A DNA stretch of 64,000 bases. Origin: Oehlia diaphana. Lineage: Eukaryota > Glomeromycota > Glomeromycetes > Glomerales > Glomeraceae. The notes under the pieces were generated by a model. That model did not search any database. It had not been told where the DNA came from and saw only the letters and a program-made list of their open reading frames with translations. The stretch spans positions 1-64,000 of the forward strand of contig QZLH01000144.1 of the NCBI GenBank assembly GCA_003833135.1, in the 5' to 3' direction. The position numbers and the translations under genes were made by a program. This document shows positions 23,686-35,351 of this stretch, one piece after another (position 1 is the stretch's first letter; every line of letters begins with the position of its first letter).

Positions 23686-24192
23686 ATTTTTACTCGTTTA
23701 AATTTTTTTCATTAAGGTCGGATGGCGCCTTTTTTTTTAGCGAAAATTGTTTTCCGCCGAAAAAGATTTACTCTATTTTCTGCGCCATATCGAAATTTTT
23801 GTAAGTTATTTAAATCCATAAAATCCATAAATTACACGAAAAATCTAAAAAAAGCGAAAAATAAAAAAAAAAATTATAATCCAATTCAAAATAATGCACA
23901 AAATAATATAACAATAAAAACTCCTAATGTACATTAACTTCTTTAGATGGATATATAAATATTACTAGATCATTCTTTTTTTTCTTTTCTTTCTTTCTTT
24001 TTTTTTTAAAAAAAATATTTTTAACAATACTTTTTTTTTTTCTTCTATATTTTGTAGGTAAAAAAAAAAGATAGAGAGAATCACGTGATACTAATAAACA
24101 ATTTTCCATACTCATTCTTCATTCTTTTTTCTTTTTTTGTAAATAATCTTGTATAATTTCAATAAATACATTATATAGTTTTATTTAAAATA

Positions 24193-25719
24193 ATGGTATT
24201 CGAAAAGAATAAAACATGTATAGGTAAATATACAATCAATTTTTTTGTTTTTAATATACAGTATAATCAATCATTCACCTTTTTTCTTTATTTAGATTCA
24301 ATGATAACTAGAAAATATAGACGAAAGAATGAAATAAAAAAACGAAAAGTAAAAAATATAGTTATCCCATTTATAAAAAATGAGATAAAGAGAACCAAAA
24401 GAAAGAGAGTAAAAAAAGAAAACAATAAAATAGAAAAGAAAATTAATGATGATAATAAAGGAATTATTAAATCAACAAATCTTCCAATCAAAACAAAAAC
24501 TAGTGACAACACTTCTTGTAGTATATCAATTAACAATATAAATCCAACTTTCAATTTACCAACTACAACAAATTTTCATCCTTCAATACATACAATTGTA
24601 ATTCCTACTTCTTCTCATGAACAATCTTTTTTCACCTCACCAAGTAAAAGTTTCCCTTCTATTCCAACACAAACTCCTCCATTAATTCCATCAAGTGATG
24701 GTAAAGAAATTTCCACGCCTTCGAGAAATAATCCTAAATCTCCGAATACTCCTTCAAATACTTCAAATACTTCAAATACTACTCCTCCAATTTCTTCTAA
24801 TGATCAAAGTTCCCATAATAAAAATGACAATAAAAATGGAGATAAGAGTGACAATAAAAATGGAGGTAAAAGTAATAATAAAAATGGAGGTAAAAGTGAC
24901 AATAAAAATGGAGATAATAATGAAGAAAATAATAATGGTAATAATAACGATAACAATTCTAAAGGATCTATTGATAATAATGAAGAAAATAATAATGATG
25001 ATAATAACGATAACAATTCTAAAGAGACTATTAAGACTAATAATAACGATAACGATAATAATAATGACGATGATAATAACAACAAGGACAACAACAATAA
25101 TAACGAAGATAGTCAACATTATAGCGATCGTAATTCGCCAACCGTAATAATAATTCCATCCCCAACAATATCAACTTTACCTTCTACTAGCGTTTCTCCT
25201 ACTAAATCTTCAAATCCAAATGGTAAAATATTTAATTCATCTTCGGGTCCTGCTATAACGGGAATGATATTTGCAATAATTTTGGCTTTAATTGCAATTG
25301 CATTTATAATAAGAAAAACTGTTTATAACAAAAATTATTTTACTAGACAAAATAGACATCATCAATTATTGGATAATGAGAGTTGGCCAAATTATAACAC
25401 CTATGATGTTAATAATATGGAAGTAATGGAAGATAATAACAATAGTAATAATAGTTCTATAAATGCTTCTATGATGTTAGATAGACCACAAAGGATAATG
25501 AATAGGAGATTCTCAAACTTTGATAATATAACAAATGTTAGCACTAGCAATACAGGTTTATTAATAGATGAGAATGATGATGAATTTTCTTATTCATCTG
25601 GTATTAAACAACAAGAACACGAAGAACATGTTAGTGATGATGATAATAGTAGTTTAAATATGAGTGTAGATATTACTCTTCCACCTAAAATAGTTAATTG
25701 GGAAGAATGTATGAGATAA
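24193..25719 (+). CDS. Asn/Asp-rich single-pass membrane protein
   Basis: The frame is open for 508 codons. A lysine/arginine-rich N-terminal part is followed by a Ser/Thr/Pro-rich mucin-like stretch (residues about 120-210). Then come tandem DNKNGGKS units and long N/D runs (about 210-310), a second S/T/P stretch, one transmembrane helix (AITGMIFAIILALIAIAFII, about residues 355-375) and a polar cytoplasmic tail. This resembles fungal wall-stress sensor layout (Ser/Thr-rich ectodomain, one helix), but there is no signal peptide or Cys-rich WSC head, so the function is open. A possible intron (GTAAATATA near 24223 to TTTATTTAG near 24297) is frame-neutral and would remove a hydrophobic segment, FFVFNIQYNQ. 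Repeats probably vary in length between strains. Confidence 0.7.
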   Translation: MVFEKNKTCIGKYTINFFVFNIQYNQSFTFFLYLDSMITRKYRRKNEIKKRKVKNIVIPFIKNEIKRTKRKRVKKENNKIEKKINDDNKGIIKSTNLPIKTKTSDNTSCSISINNINPTFNLPTTTNFHPSIHTIVIPTSSHEQSFFTSPSKSFPSIPTQTPPLIPSSDGKEISTPSRNNPKSPNTPSNTSNTSNTTPPISSNDQSSHNKNDNKNGDKSDNKNGGKSNNKNGGKSDNKNGDNNEENNNGNNNDNNSKGSIDNNEENNNDDNNDNNSKETIKTNNNDNDNNNDDDNNNKDNNNNNEDSQHYSDRNSPTVIIIPSPTISTLPSTSVSPTKSSNPNGKIFNSSSGPAITGMIFAIILALIAIAFIIRKTVYNKNYFTRQNRHHQLLDNESWPNYNTYDVNNMEVMEDNNNSNNSSINASMMLDRPQRIMNRRFSNFDNITNVSTSNTGLLIDENDDEFSYSSGIKQQEHEEHVSDDDNSSLNMSVDITLPPKIVNWEECMR

Positions 25720-26213
25720 ATTATATTTCTCCTCGAATAATTACTCAAATTCATATTGGTACTATGAAATGGTGATAAATAATTCCCTATTAGGTTAGGT
25801 CATGATGCTTTAAATAGGTGAAATTCAATTTACGATAGGTAAAGTGGTTCAAGGAATCAACAAAATTTTAAAAATTTCTGATCAAGTTTTGAAGCATCGG
25901 CAAAACGGTTCAAATCATTTACCAAATCTAGAAATAAGTAAAATTCAAAAAGTAAAAATAAAGAATATTCCAGTATCTTACGGATTTATACGAGGAATTT
26001 TGGTCATTGTCGTTAGTTTCTTGTTCAAAAAATAATAAAGCTCTTGATAAATTGTTAATTACTTGTCATGTGAAAATCATATGATAAAAAAAGGAGAACT
26101 CATTTGTGGGTTTTTTTTGGTATTTTATCATGTGAAATAGTGCAATATAATATAATATGCAAAGTAATTAAATAATCACGTGAAAACTGAACAATCTACG
26201 AGATAAGAAAAAT
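25720..26213. other. Intergenic
   Basis: No gene supported. TCACGTGA lies at 26176-26183, just downstream of the mitochondrial gene. A 63-codon frame at 25844-26035 looks like chance. Confidence 0.5.
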
Positions 26214-27044
26214 TTAATCCTTTCGAACTACTAAATCTGATAAATCTACTTCTAATCCAGGCTCAATACAGTGTGGGCTAGCTCTTTCGAATTGACTAAA
26301 AATCGGAAGTTTGAATTTTTAAATTAAAACTTGTAAATTGCATTAAACAATAAGGAATAATAATAATAATTATAATATTTACTCTGGGTCTTTAAGTCTA
26401 TAAATAGGAGGTGGTTTAGCTTCTCCAAAAAGAACCCTATAAAATTAAATTAAAAAAATTAGATTAATTAATAATAGATTGTTTTTTTTAGAAGAAAATA
26501 AACTTACTTATCCTTCGCAGCTTCAACAGATAAATAAAGATGCGCCAGATTTCGTCTTTTATACTCAGATTCTGGTATCATCAAAGTTTCGATCCACTTT
26601 ACATCCGTAATTCACAATAACAATAATTAATTTAGAATAAAAAATTGTGTCGGATAATTAATTAAATTACCTTTGTTACGGGATGTTTCTAAATAAAAAA
26701 AAAAAAGGAAAATCAATAACATTTGAATAAAAAACTCTTAATAAAATTTAATAATAATATCAATTACCTCTCCTTTTTTTGTAAAGTATTGGTCAGCCTG
26801 ATACCATATAAGACCAAATATAACAACACCTAGTGTTCTTCTCCATATAGGAGCACCAAATCCTTGAAATTGCAAGAATTAATAATTTAGCTAAAAGTTT
26901 AAAAAGTTTAAAAAAACGTAATTTTATACCTTCTTTAGGGAATTGATGAGAACCAGATTCAGTTGCATAGCTACGAACAAATAGTTTTCTTTGAACGGTA
27001 CGTGAATTAAGAAGCGAAAGACGAGAATTCCAAAAACAGTTCAT
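26214..27044 (-). CDS. Small mitochondrial single-pass membrane protein, six exons
   Basis: The start ATG is at 27044. The N-terminus is Arg/Ser-rich without acids (SRLSLLNSRTVQRKLFVRSY), a good mitochondrial presequence. It is followed by GAPIWRRTLGVVIFGLIWYQ, one membrane helix, then KKGEKHPVTKW and a hydrophilic tail containing PPPIYRLKDPDQFERA and ending LSDLVVRKD. Total about 150 residues. One exon, near 26672-26690, is only 18 nt (KHPVTK). The last intron interrupts an Asp codon near 26385. Layout and size suit an accessory subunit of respiratory complex I or another inner-membrane complex. I do not recognise a specific subunit. It is divergent from the Bet1-like gene, 149 bp away. Confidence 0.75.
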
Positions 27045-27193
27045 ATTTTAAATTTATTATTTCGTTATTTCGAAATAAAAAATTATTTTATCACACCCTA
27101 TGTTACACAAAATTTATGGTAATAAATGACTGATAATAATTTACCAGTTATTTTTTTTCATTCTTAGTGCAGCCGTTCAAAAAGTTTCTTATA
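27045..27193. promoter_or_regulatory. Bidirectional promoter region, 149 bp
   Basis: This is the spacer between the starts of the minus-strand mitochondrial gene and the plus-strand SNARE gene. No motif was identified beyond AT richness. Confidence 0.5.
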
Positions 27194-27842
27194 ATGAATC
27201 AAGCAAGACGTGTAAGGTAAAGATAATAAACATAACTCAAATTTTTCATGTTTATACACTTCCTGTTAAAATTGTTCTCAACTTGTTGCATTTTTAAATG
27301 TAGAACTTACAATAACCACCAAAATCGAGCGGCGTTATTTACTGGTGCATCTGCCTCAGGAACCAGTCCAGCTTTAAGAACCAATACACCTTCTTCTAAT
27401 TATACTTCAACAAGTTCACATTTAGATTTAGAAAGTCAAAATGACGAAAAAATTGAGGGTTTGACGGGAAAAGTAATGATATTTAAAGAGGTATGTACAA
27501 ATGTATCTATAGTTTTATTATGATTGAATGATTTTAATTAATTTTTTTTTCGATTATTTTCAGATTGCATTAAGCATAGGTGAAAGTGTAAAAGAGTCAA
27601 ATAATCTTATTTCAACTATGGTAAATATTATTATTTTTATTTATATATTATTCGTGTAGCAGCTAATTGATTCTTTTATAAATATAAAGTCGGATGAATA
27701 TTCTGGGACAAGCTCATATATTGGTGGTACTATGGATAAGTTAAAACGGCTATCAAATACTCAAAGTAGTCATTTCACGTGGTGGTTAATTTTTCTTGTT
27801 TTGATAACATTGATATTTTTCTATTATATTTTTTTTCGATGA
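27194..27842 (+). CDS. Bet1-type Qc-SNARE, four exons
   Basis: The exons are 27194-27216, 27304-27490, 27564-27620 and 27690-27842, giving about 140 residues. After a disordered N-terminus comes the SNARE helix: LESQNDEKIEGLTGKVMIFK, IALSIGESVKESNNLISTM, then SYIGGTMDKLKRLSNTQ. A C-terminal tail anchor follows (WWLIFLVLITLIFFYYIFF). This is the arrangement of Bet1 and its relatives, which act in ER-to-Golgi vesicle fusion. The sequence fits Bet1 better than syntaxins because it lacks an Habc domain and has the short LESQND entry. Orthology to Bet1 versus Sft1 cannot be settled by eye. Confidence 0.85.
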
Positions 27843-28116
27843 GTTTATTTGAATTAATAATTTAACGTATTTTTAGTAATTTAACTATATAGAGTTATTT
27901 TATAATTACATTAGAAGATAAAACTAATTAATTTATATGTAATTAAAAGGAATATTTACAAAGAACAATTTTAATTTAAATAATTTAAATTAAAAAACGA
28001 GAAAAATTTATAATAATATAGAAAATAATATTTTTACGCCGAGGTTTTAGAAAATATGTGTAGTAAATTCATCGACAAATTAGAATCAGCATATAATAAT
28101 ATAATAATACTAATTC
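27843..28116. other. Convergent intergenic spacer
   Basis: AT-rich spacer between two 3' ends, with no gene. Confidence 0.6.
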
Positions 28117-29430
28117 TTAATTTTTATCTTTATTGACTTTTCCTTGAAATAATGTTATATAATAATTATTATAATAAAATTTATCAACTTCTTGAGGTTC
28201 GGCAAGAGGCATATTACTTCTCCATTTATTTTCTTTGGATCCCGTAAGAATTTTAGCACCCCACTTCTTAAGTATTTTAACATCTTCAATAGCTTCTTTT
28301 TTAGAGTAAGAAGTGAAAGAACATGGCAAATTTTTATCCAACAAACAATCGATTGTTGGTTTCCAAAGTTCGGTATCATCTTCATATAGGCCTGTGTTAA
28401 ATCCAACAACCAAGTGAGGTTTATTGTAATCTAAAGAAGTGGCAAAATCATGATAAGTCATTGGATACATTGAACAAATGCGTTTCCTATTTTCTTCAGT
28501 GCATCGAGGACAACATTGCAAGGGAAATCCAGGATTTTTCGAAAACATCTCTAACCCAACCATTACAAGTTGTAGAGATTTGATATTTGTTAATACGTGC
28601 ATTATTTCTTCAAAAGCCATCAGCGCTAAAAGTTCGTATTGATTTGCACCGGCAAGATGGATTACCATATCGTTAATAGAATGTAATTGATCACGATCAT
28701 AAAATCTTTTAAGAGCTGCAAGAATTGTGAGAGGTAAAGAGAGCGTATTTGTAATGACTCGACAATAAGAGTCATGTTGAAGTACATGAGAAGCCTTTCT
28801 CCATTTGAAATATTCATTCCAATCTTTTGGCAGTGGAGGATATGATTTATTTTCATCATATTCTTCTGGAGCCCATAAAGGTTGATCAGGTAGATATCTG
28901 ATTTTTTCACATTCGAGCATGATCTGATATGTTGCACATAAATCATTATGTTTTGAACGATGTTTTTCCCAATGATCAGAAGAACAACAAAAGACAACTT
29001 GACAATTTGGACATGGGACCAACGTCTGTAACTTTTTCAAGTCTCTCGGACATTTAAAACATATTTGACATTTTGGTTGGTTCAGCCACGCATGCCTTTC
29101 ATAGTTAGTTAATTCTCTATCAAGTACATAACTTAATAATTGCATTTGATAGATCTTGCGTTTATTCCATTCAGATTCTGCGCCTTTACATGAATACCAA
29201 GCTTCTTCAGTGTTGTTCACTTCTTCAATGGCACTGCAAAATGTTTTATGAAATTGAAAATCGGCCTTTTGACATTCTTTAGAACAATAATGAAACATTC
29301 TACAGCGTGCACAACGTAAAAGAGAAGTTACTCCAGCTTCTTTACAAGTTTTGTGACAATTTGAACAGGCAGTGCCTGCTATTTGAAGATATGTTTTTCT
29401 CTTTTTAAGTTCCTCTTCTCTAGTAGTCAT
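28117..29430 (-). CDS. Mss51-like MYND zinc-finger protein, 437 aa
   Basis: This is an intact single exon. Residues about 20-67 form a MYND finger (CSNCHKTC, CARC, YCSKECQ, then H and C). A second Cys/His cluster lies at about 120-165 (CQICFKC, CPNCQVVFCCSSDHW). The C-terminal half has NKPHLVVGFNTGL and LPCSFTSYSKKEA, features of the Mss51 / ZMYND15-17 C-terminal domain. Yeast Mss51 activates translation of mitochondrial COX1 and assists its assembly. A mitochondrial role here is inferred by family. The N-terminus (MTTREEELKKRKTYLQ) is not a classic presequence, so location is uncertain. Other MYND proteins of this shape exist, and this may be an Mss51-type paralogue rather than the orthologue. 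Confidence 0.75.
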   Translation of the reverse strand: MTTREEELKKRKTYLQIAGTACSNCHKTCKEAGVTSLLRCARCRMFHYCSKECQKADFQFHKTFCSAIEEVNNTEEAWYSCKGAESEWNKRKIYQMQLLSYVLDRELTNYERHAWLNQPKCQICFKCPRDLKKLQTLVPCPNCQVVFCCSSDHWEKHRSKHNDLCATYQIMLECEKIRYLPDQPLWAPEEYDENKSYPPLPKDWNEYFKWRKASHVLQHDSYCRVITNTLSLPLTILAALKRFYDRDQLHSINDMVIHLAGANQYELLALMAFEEIMHVLTNIKSLQLVMVGLEMFSKNPGFPLQCCPRCTEENRKRICSMYPMTYHDFATSLDYNKPHLVVGFNTGLYEDDTELWKPTIDCLLDKNLPCSFTSYSKKEAIEDVKILKKWGAKILTGSKENKWRSNMPLAEPQEVDKFYYNNYYITLFQGKVNKDKN

Positions 29431-29660
29431 GTTACGTATTTAAAAAAAAAAAGTTTTTTTGTTCATATATGCAACCATTCATGCAAAAAATTTATTATGG
29501 TAAAAGATCAACTATGAAACATTTTCATTTTGGTAGATTTCAAGAATAAATTAATTACTATTACTTTTGTGATATTTAGCTACATACAATTTCAATATGA
29601 ACGATTTTCAAATACAAAATTTCGAACAAACAAAAATAATTTGACATTAAATACATAGGC

Positions 29661-32600
29661 TTAGAAAGATTTACTTAATTGTAATGAAGTAATATTATCT
29701 TTATCTACTGGAACAACAGGTGGAAGCTCTACATTTTTTGGTTTAATGTCAGTATTATATACCCTACTTTTATAATAGGAAAGTGCTACATCGAGGGGCA
29801 AATGATCCGTAAGGTTTCTAAGATTGGCAATAAGTGTTTGTCATTGTCAATTTGCGTGTCAAAAAAATTTTTTTTTGAATAAAAGATTATAATTTCTTAC
29901 ATTCTAGGAGCTACATTCAAACAATGTCTAGCATCTAGACGTAAATCCAAAATGTTGGGATCATGCGCACCGGGGCTGAATGCTACTCGTAAAGAATATT
30001 CCTTGTCGCCGGACAACCCGCGATGACGCTCGTATAGTTCAAAAGTTATTTGGGTGAGATCTTAATAAGTAGAAATTGGCGCAACATTAAAGCGTTAATA
30101 GTCTTAATAATAAGTTTCTCTGGTTAAATTATTTGTGATATTTACAATCGAGTTCCGGTATTTTATTCTTGGAAATTCGTGTAGGAAGACCGGACAAGAA
30201 TACAACATTTAAAAGGGTATGAACATGAGATTCTAATAAAAAAAAATATATTATTACAAGAAAAAGCGTAAATCAACTATATCACTATAGATTTTACCTT
30301 TAGTAAAATACAATCTTGTACATGGGGTTGGACTTGTTTTTGATTCCTTATGAAATTTATCAAAGAAAAAAAGAAAAAAAATAAATAAATAAATTTCACG
30401 CGTATTTCACACGTCCGTTTATGATATAATATTATTATAATAAGTATTAATAATTCATTTACCTCCAAATTCTTGATAATGTCTTGTATCAAACTTTTCG
30501 AAGTCAAAAGTCCAATTTGAAGTTTATCCTCATTAGTTATACCATACTCTTGTGGTGCTACGAAATCAAACAATATTTTGGCCATATGATATAATTTCTT
30601 AACTTTGGAGGCACTTTTACCCTCTGATTGTTTCACGAAAATAGTCTCTAAAAATTGTCGATTGTGCAAAGCATCATATTTGATACTATCATATAATTCC
30701 GATACTTTGCTAGGATCAAATTTTTTTCGTTCTACGTCACAAAAATCTTCAAACAACTTTTCCCATCTCTCCTTGAACAAATTTGGATTTTCTGAACAAC
30801 ACCATCGAAGTTGTATTGATTCAACATCCATTGTATTGAAGTTTTCTCTCATAATCTCACGTAGTTCTTTCATCAGTTCTATCTCTTCTTGAACTACTAT
30901 ACGTGGTTCCGGAACATCGTCGGGCCATATAGCATTGATCTTTGTAGATTCACCAGGTTTTAAAAGAGTACACAATTGGCTTTTTGCAGCATCCATTTGT
31001 TCTTTTGCCGCATTACTATCATCCAACATTTCCTTTCGCATTTCAATAATCCCTTCTGGAATATATTCGATGTCTAAAAATGCTCTGGAGAATATATCAG
31101 CTTAGAAAATTATAGAAAAAAAAAAATTTTTTTTTTAATAATAATTATAATTTATTAATATAATCATGTATATATTTCCTATATTGTTTTGTTATAAAAC
31201 TTAATTTTGCAATTATAACTTTTCACAGACTTCTGGTAACTTTTTTCTTTCTTTCTTAAATAATAAGGAAAATAAGAAATTTTTAATGCATTAACATTAT
31301 TTAATACGAAATGTTAATATGAACCAATAATTTGTTGTCAGGACAAAGATCACTTTTAATCTCTTATCTTCTCATCATATATAGTTTCAAAAGAAAAAAA
31401 AAATACCGACATTGTTGAATTTAATCTTAATTTGATAATTATGTTACTTATAGGTATTGCAAAACAAATTCTAATATTTCCTCAAAACAACTAAGGGATA
31501 ATAAATATTAACTTTAACATACCGGTAGCGCTGACCCTCCTTTCTGAACTAGTATACATTTTAACATCATCAAACACGCTCCTGTTCATTATCAGAAGAT
31601 CTTTACGTAAGTTCTCTCCAAGATCTCGCGATTGATAGAGAGCAGAATGTGTGAACTGTCAAAGTAAAACATTTATTAAAGTTGGATGATTTCAGAACTC
31701 AAAATTCATTCATTGATTGACTAACCTCACCACCCCACTTGACAATAAGTTGAAGTTTGACAAAAGACTGATCCTCTTTACTATAAGTTGGTTTGATCTG
31801 CACTTTGGTTCCGGGTAAGTCCCTTTTCATTCGTAAAATTAAGCTAAGCTGTTCCAATTTTACCATATCTTCACATTGTAATTGGATAGCTTTGCGTGTA
31901 GCTTCAGCAACTTCTTGCAGTTCATAATCTTTACGTAAGATAACTTCGTCCTTTTTATCACCTAATAGTACTATAAATGGTTGGCTGCGAAAAGTAAATT
32001 TTATCTTTTGCTTTGGAGTGCGATCAGCATGTCGAAGAACTGATATAAATGATTTAAGTCGCCACGAATTCTCAAATCTAAGTTCATTTGGTATGGAATC
32101 AATGCTGACCTTGCGCTTTCGAACTGCAGTCATAAACATTGTTCTCAAAATACGCGCACAGTTAATATAATATTCATCATTTCCTTTTACGAACGACCAA
32201 CCATTAACGTCAATGACATATGATTCTCCATGAACTCGAAGTAAATCGAATCCACACACAACTTGTCCGAAAGCAGTGCAGATATCACTCGCAATTTTCT
32301 TTTCTTCTGGTGTAAGTGTCGTAATATAACGAACTTCTTTACCATCATTATTCCTTCTTACAAGTCCATCTACCACAGGCGATTTTCGTGTTTCAGCGTG
32401 AGCATAATTAGGACCGATTGTGTATATTTTAACATCTTCTGCATTGTCAACGTCCATAAATTTTTCATAGATGAATGAACCTCCAGTTCGAAATAATGAC
32501 AAATTTGGATCAAATTCACTTGACTTGTTGGCAACCTTACGGAATAAGCGACGGCCACCACCTCCCATTTCTGATGGATAATAAATATGAATATTATGGT

Positions 32601-33336
32601 CTTCACCGCTAATTGGTTTTTCAACAAAAGGTTTTCGTAGAGTTTCACCATTGACACTAATTGTATCTTGATCAATCATTTCGACAACGGCTGGAGGACA
32701 TGAAAGATTGTCGACATCATTACCTAAATATTTTCTTAATTTCTCTCTCACATAAGAATCACATTTTGGCCCTCCATCTCGACTAGCAGTAAGGCGTCTT
32801 GGTGTAGGTGTTCCTAAAGCATCCAACAATTTCAATACAAGGCGTCTGTCCCAAAGAATTCGTTGCATAGGAAGATCATTGACACAAAATGGTTTACGTA
32901 AATTTACATATTCAATGGCTTTGTCTAAGGGAAAACCTGTTGAAAAAAATGATATAAAAAAATCGCAGACTGGCCAATTCTCGACGTCTACATAAAAAAA
33001 ATAAAAAAGTAATAAATACAAAATTAAACAGAATGCATGCTTTATAAAAGTACTAACCTTCGTCAAGTATAACTTTGTCACCAAATATAACCGTTTCGAA
33101 CTCTTCAAAAGTAAGTAATTTATTCAAAATGTTTCTCATGGGCTTTGATCTTGCTTTGTTATCCATGGCACAGACACCGATAACATCTAAAACAGTAGAA
33201 AACAGTTTTACCAATTTATGTAAAGAAACACTAAACCGTTTTTGTACTTCTTACATTTTGTCCTCATAGTTGAAGTAAAAGATGGCAATGAGGTAGAAGC
33301 CGGAAATGAAACTTCTGAAAATGACTTCGAAGCCAT
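29661..33336 (-). CDS. VIP1: Vip1/PPIP5K-type inositol hexakisphosphate and diphosphoinositol-pentakisphosphate kinase
   Basis: The start ATG is at 33336. The first exon is a short Ser-rich leader, and the second opens [16 protein letters not shown]. The kinase (RimK/ATP-grasp) half contains [28 protein letters not shown], then [29 protein letters not shown] and [20 protein letters not shown]. The histidine-phosphatase-like half starts [13 protein letters not shown], with [12 protein letters not shown] and, at the end, an ESHVHTLLN motif. At least nine introns are visible. Vip1 enzymes make 1-InsP7/InsP8, and the second domain removes the same phosphate. They control phosphate homeostasis through SPX proteins, a topic of direct interest in a mycorrhizal fungus. 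The C-terminal disordered tail of larger homologues is absent, and the protein ends LQLSKSF. Confidence 0.93.
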
Positions 33337-34028
33337 ATCTCCTAATTTTCAATATTAAGGTAGAAAGTTAAGTGATGTCCATATATTCAAGATGTTTAAA
33401 TATGCTAGATACGGTAATATTTTTGGCCTGATCAAATTTGGATAAAGGTTTTCAAATTTTGTTGTGAAATTAAAAATCAATTTAATTAATCATGTGTTAA
33501 AACTTAAATTCTACTAGTTACCAACACAAATTATAGGATCGCGTCTTAGCGGATAATCTAAATACGTTAATTCTTAATACGTGAACGATTAACTAAATAA
33601 GTTAGGTATTTGTTTCGGTCTTATCCAAATAGATCTACAAGATTCCGCCAATCTGATCTTTCTAAATTAGTTTCGGATTTTTTTTATACACACCTAAATC
33701 AGTCCTAGATACTTACTACACAAAATTCGTACCCTTTCAAAAAATTGACCATTCACTCGTAAATGTTCTAAAAGCTTTGCTGTCAACTTTGTTTTTAAAA
33801 GAGAAAAATTTGTCTTAAAAGCGATATAAGATTCGGATAAAGTTCCGTTTAGCTGCAACAAAGAGCGTACCCACTACCCCGTGTTATAATAAAAGACCAC
33901 GTACTTATTAGTCCGAAGGACTATATATTATTCGTATAGGTTTCACAAATGTCCTGTTGTCCGTCCGGCACGTGATGATGTACAATGATAACATATTCCC
34001 CAGTATAGGGGCCCGTTAAAGCGAGCTT
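33337..34028. other. Upstream region of VIP1
   Basis: No gene seen. One CACGTG core lies at 33970-33975. Confidence 0.5.
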
Positions 34029-34189
34029 CCCCAGTAACACCAACAAATTTTCCACCCCCATATTCATCACCGGCATCACACCCCAGCGCGTTTTCACTGT
34101 TTATATTTATCTGAGGGACAGTTTTTTTTGCCTCACAAAATTTTTTTTTTCACATCCTTTAAATGTCACAGGTCACGTGGGGGGGGGGG
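34029..34189. mobile_element. CCCCAGTA-family MITE copy, probably incomplete
   Basis: The left end is CCCCAGTAACACCAACAAA, then TTTTCCACCCCCAT. The interior shares CATCACACCCC, then CGCGTTTTCACTGTTTATAT, with the copy at 60600. It ends in TCACGTGGGGGG, like the inner right end of the full copy at 35123-35351, but the outer right terminus is missing. Confidence 0.75.
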
Positions 34190-34425
34190 ATTTTAATAAT
34201 AGCGTTATAACGGGACATCGTTAAAGCGGGTAGAATCACGTGATTTAAAATTATTATAATTTGATAAATATTTTATAAACTAAAATTAAAGTGAACTTGA
34301 AAATCATTAAATAAGTGTATTTCGGCCTGCTCCGCAAGTTTACTTAGTGAGAAAAAGTGGATTTTGAACAACGTTTTTGACTTTACATATGAGCAAACCA
34401 ATTTTGCTGATCATACCCAAAAAAG
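34186..34425. repeat. 240-bp direct repeat flanking gap 2 (left copy)
   Basis: Identical to 34740-34979. Both copies run from GGGGATTTTAATAATAGCG to CATACCCAAAAAAG and sit on either side of the N run. The most economical reading is one contig end represented twice. Confidence 0.85.
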
Positions 34426-34739
34426 NNNNNNNNNNNNNNNNNNNNNNNNNNNNNNNNNNNNNNNNNNNNNNNNNNNNNNNNNNNNNNNNNNNNNNNNNNN
34501 NNNNNNNNNNNNNNNNNNNNNNNNNNNNNNNNNNNNNNNNNNNNNNNNNNNNNNNNNNNNNNNNNNNNNNNNNNNNNNNNNNNNNNNNNNNNNNNNNNNN
34601 NNNNNNNNNNNNNNNNNNNNNNNNNNNNNNNNNNNNNNNNNNNNNNNNNNNNNNNNNNNNNNNNNNNNNNNNNNNNNNNNNNNNNNNNNNNNNNNNNNNN
34701 NNNNNNNNNNNNNNNNNNNNNNNNNNNNNNNNNNNNNNN
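34426..34739. other. Assembly gap 2 (N run)
   Basis: N run flanked by an identical 240-bp segment on both sides, so the gap may be artificial. Frames crossing it are meaningless. Confidence 0.99.
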
Positions 34740-34979
34740 GGGGATTTTAATAATAGCGTTATAACGGGACATCGTTAAAGCGGGTAGAATCACGTGATTT
34801 AAAATTATTATAATTTGATAAATATTTTATAAACTAAAATTAAAGTGAACTTGAAAATCATTAAATAAGTGTATTTCGGCCTGCTCCGCAAGTTTACTTA
34901 GTGAGAAAAAGTGGATTTTGAACAACGTTTTTGACTTTACATATGAGCAAACCAATTTTGCTGATCATACCCAAAAAAG
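34740..34979. repeat. 240-bp direct repeat flanking gap 2 (right copy)
   Basis: Second copy of 34186-34425. See that entry. Confidence 0.85.
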
Positions 34980-35122
34980 GGTAGATCAATTTTAACGAAA
35001 TTGAATAAATCGAAAACGGTGTTCTAAACCTCATTGTATGCAAGGTTTTATATTTAATAAAGAGTTTTATTTAAAAAAAGAAAAATCTCGAAAGTCACGT
35101 GATCCTACCTGCTTTAACGGTC

Positions 35123-35351
35123 CCCCAGTATAGCCACAAAATTTTTCCACCCCATGTGACCTTAAAAATTTGTCACCGGCGTCACACCTTTCCTGTTTTC
35201 CATTTTTACTATGTATTCCAGGGACAGATTTTTGTAAAATCCTATTTGTCACTCCTTATTTGTCACATGCTTAATTTCTTAATGCAGCCGAGACATATAA
35301 TGCCGGCTAAAAATCACGTGGGGGTGGAAATTTTTTGTGGCGTTACTGGGG
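35123..35351. mobile_element. CCCCAGTA-family MITE, complete copy, 229 bp
   Basis: The left end, CCCCAGTATAGCCACAAAA then TTTTTCCACCCCATGTGA, pairs with the inverted right end TCACGTGGGGGTGG through GTTACTGGGG. Terminal inverted repeats are about 40 bp with a few mismatches. There is no coding capacity. No clear target duplication is visible. Confidence 0.82.

Noticed and set aside
24695..25147. Long frames in other phases and on the opposite strand of the Asn/Asp-rich gene
   Set aside because: They are by-products of the simple-sequence repeats (Ile/Lys- or Leu/Ser-rich translations), with no start context or domain.
34364..34793. Long frames spanning the N run
   Set aside because: They consist almost wholly of unknown bases and repeat the same flanking sequence, so there is no coding evidence.
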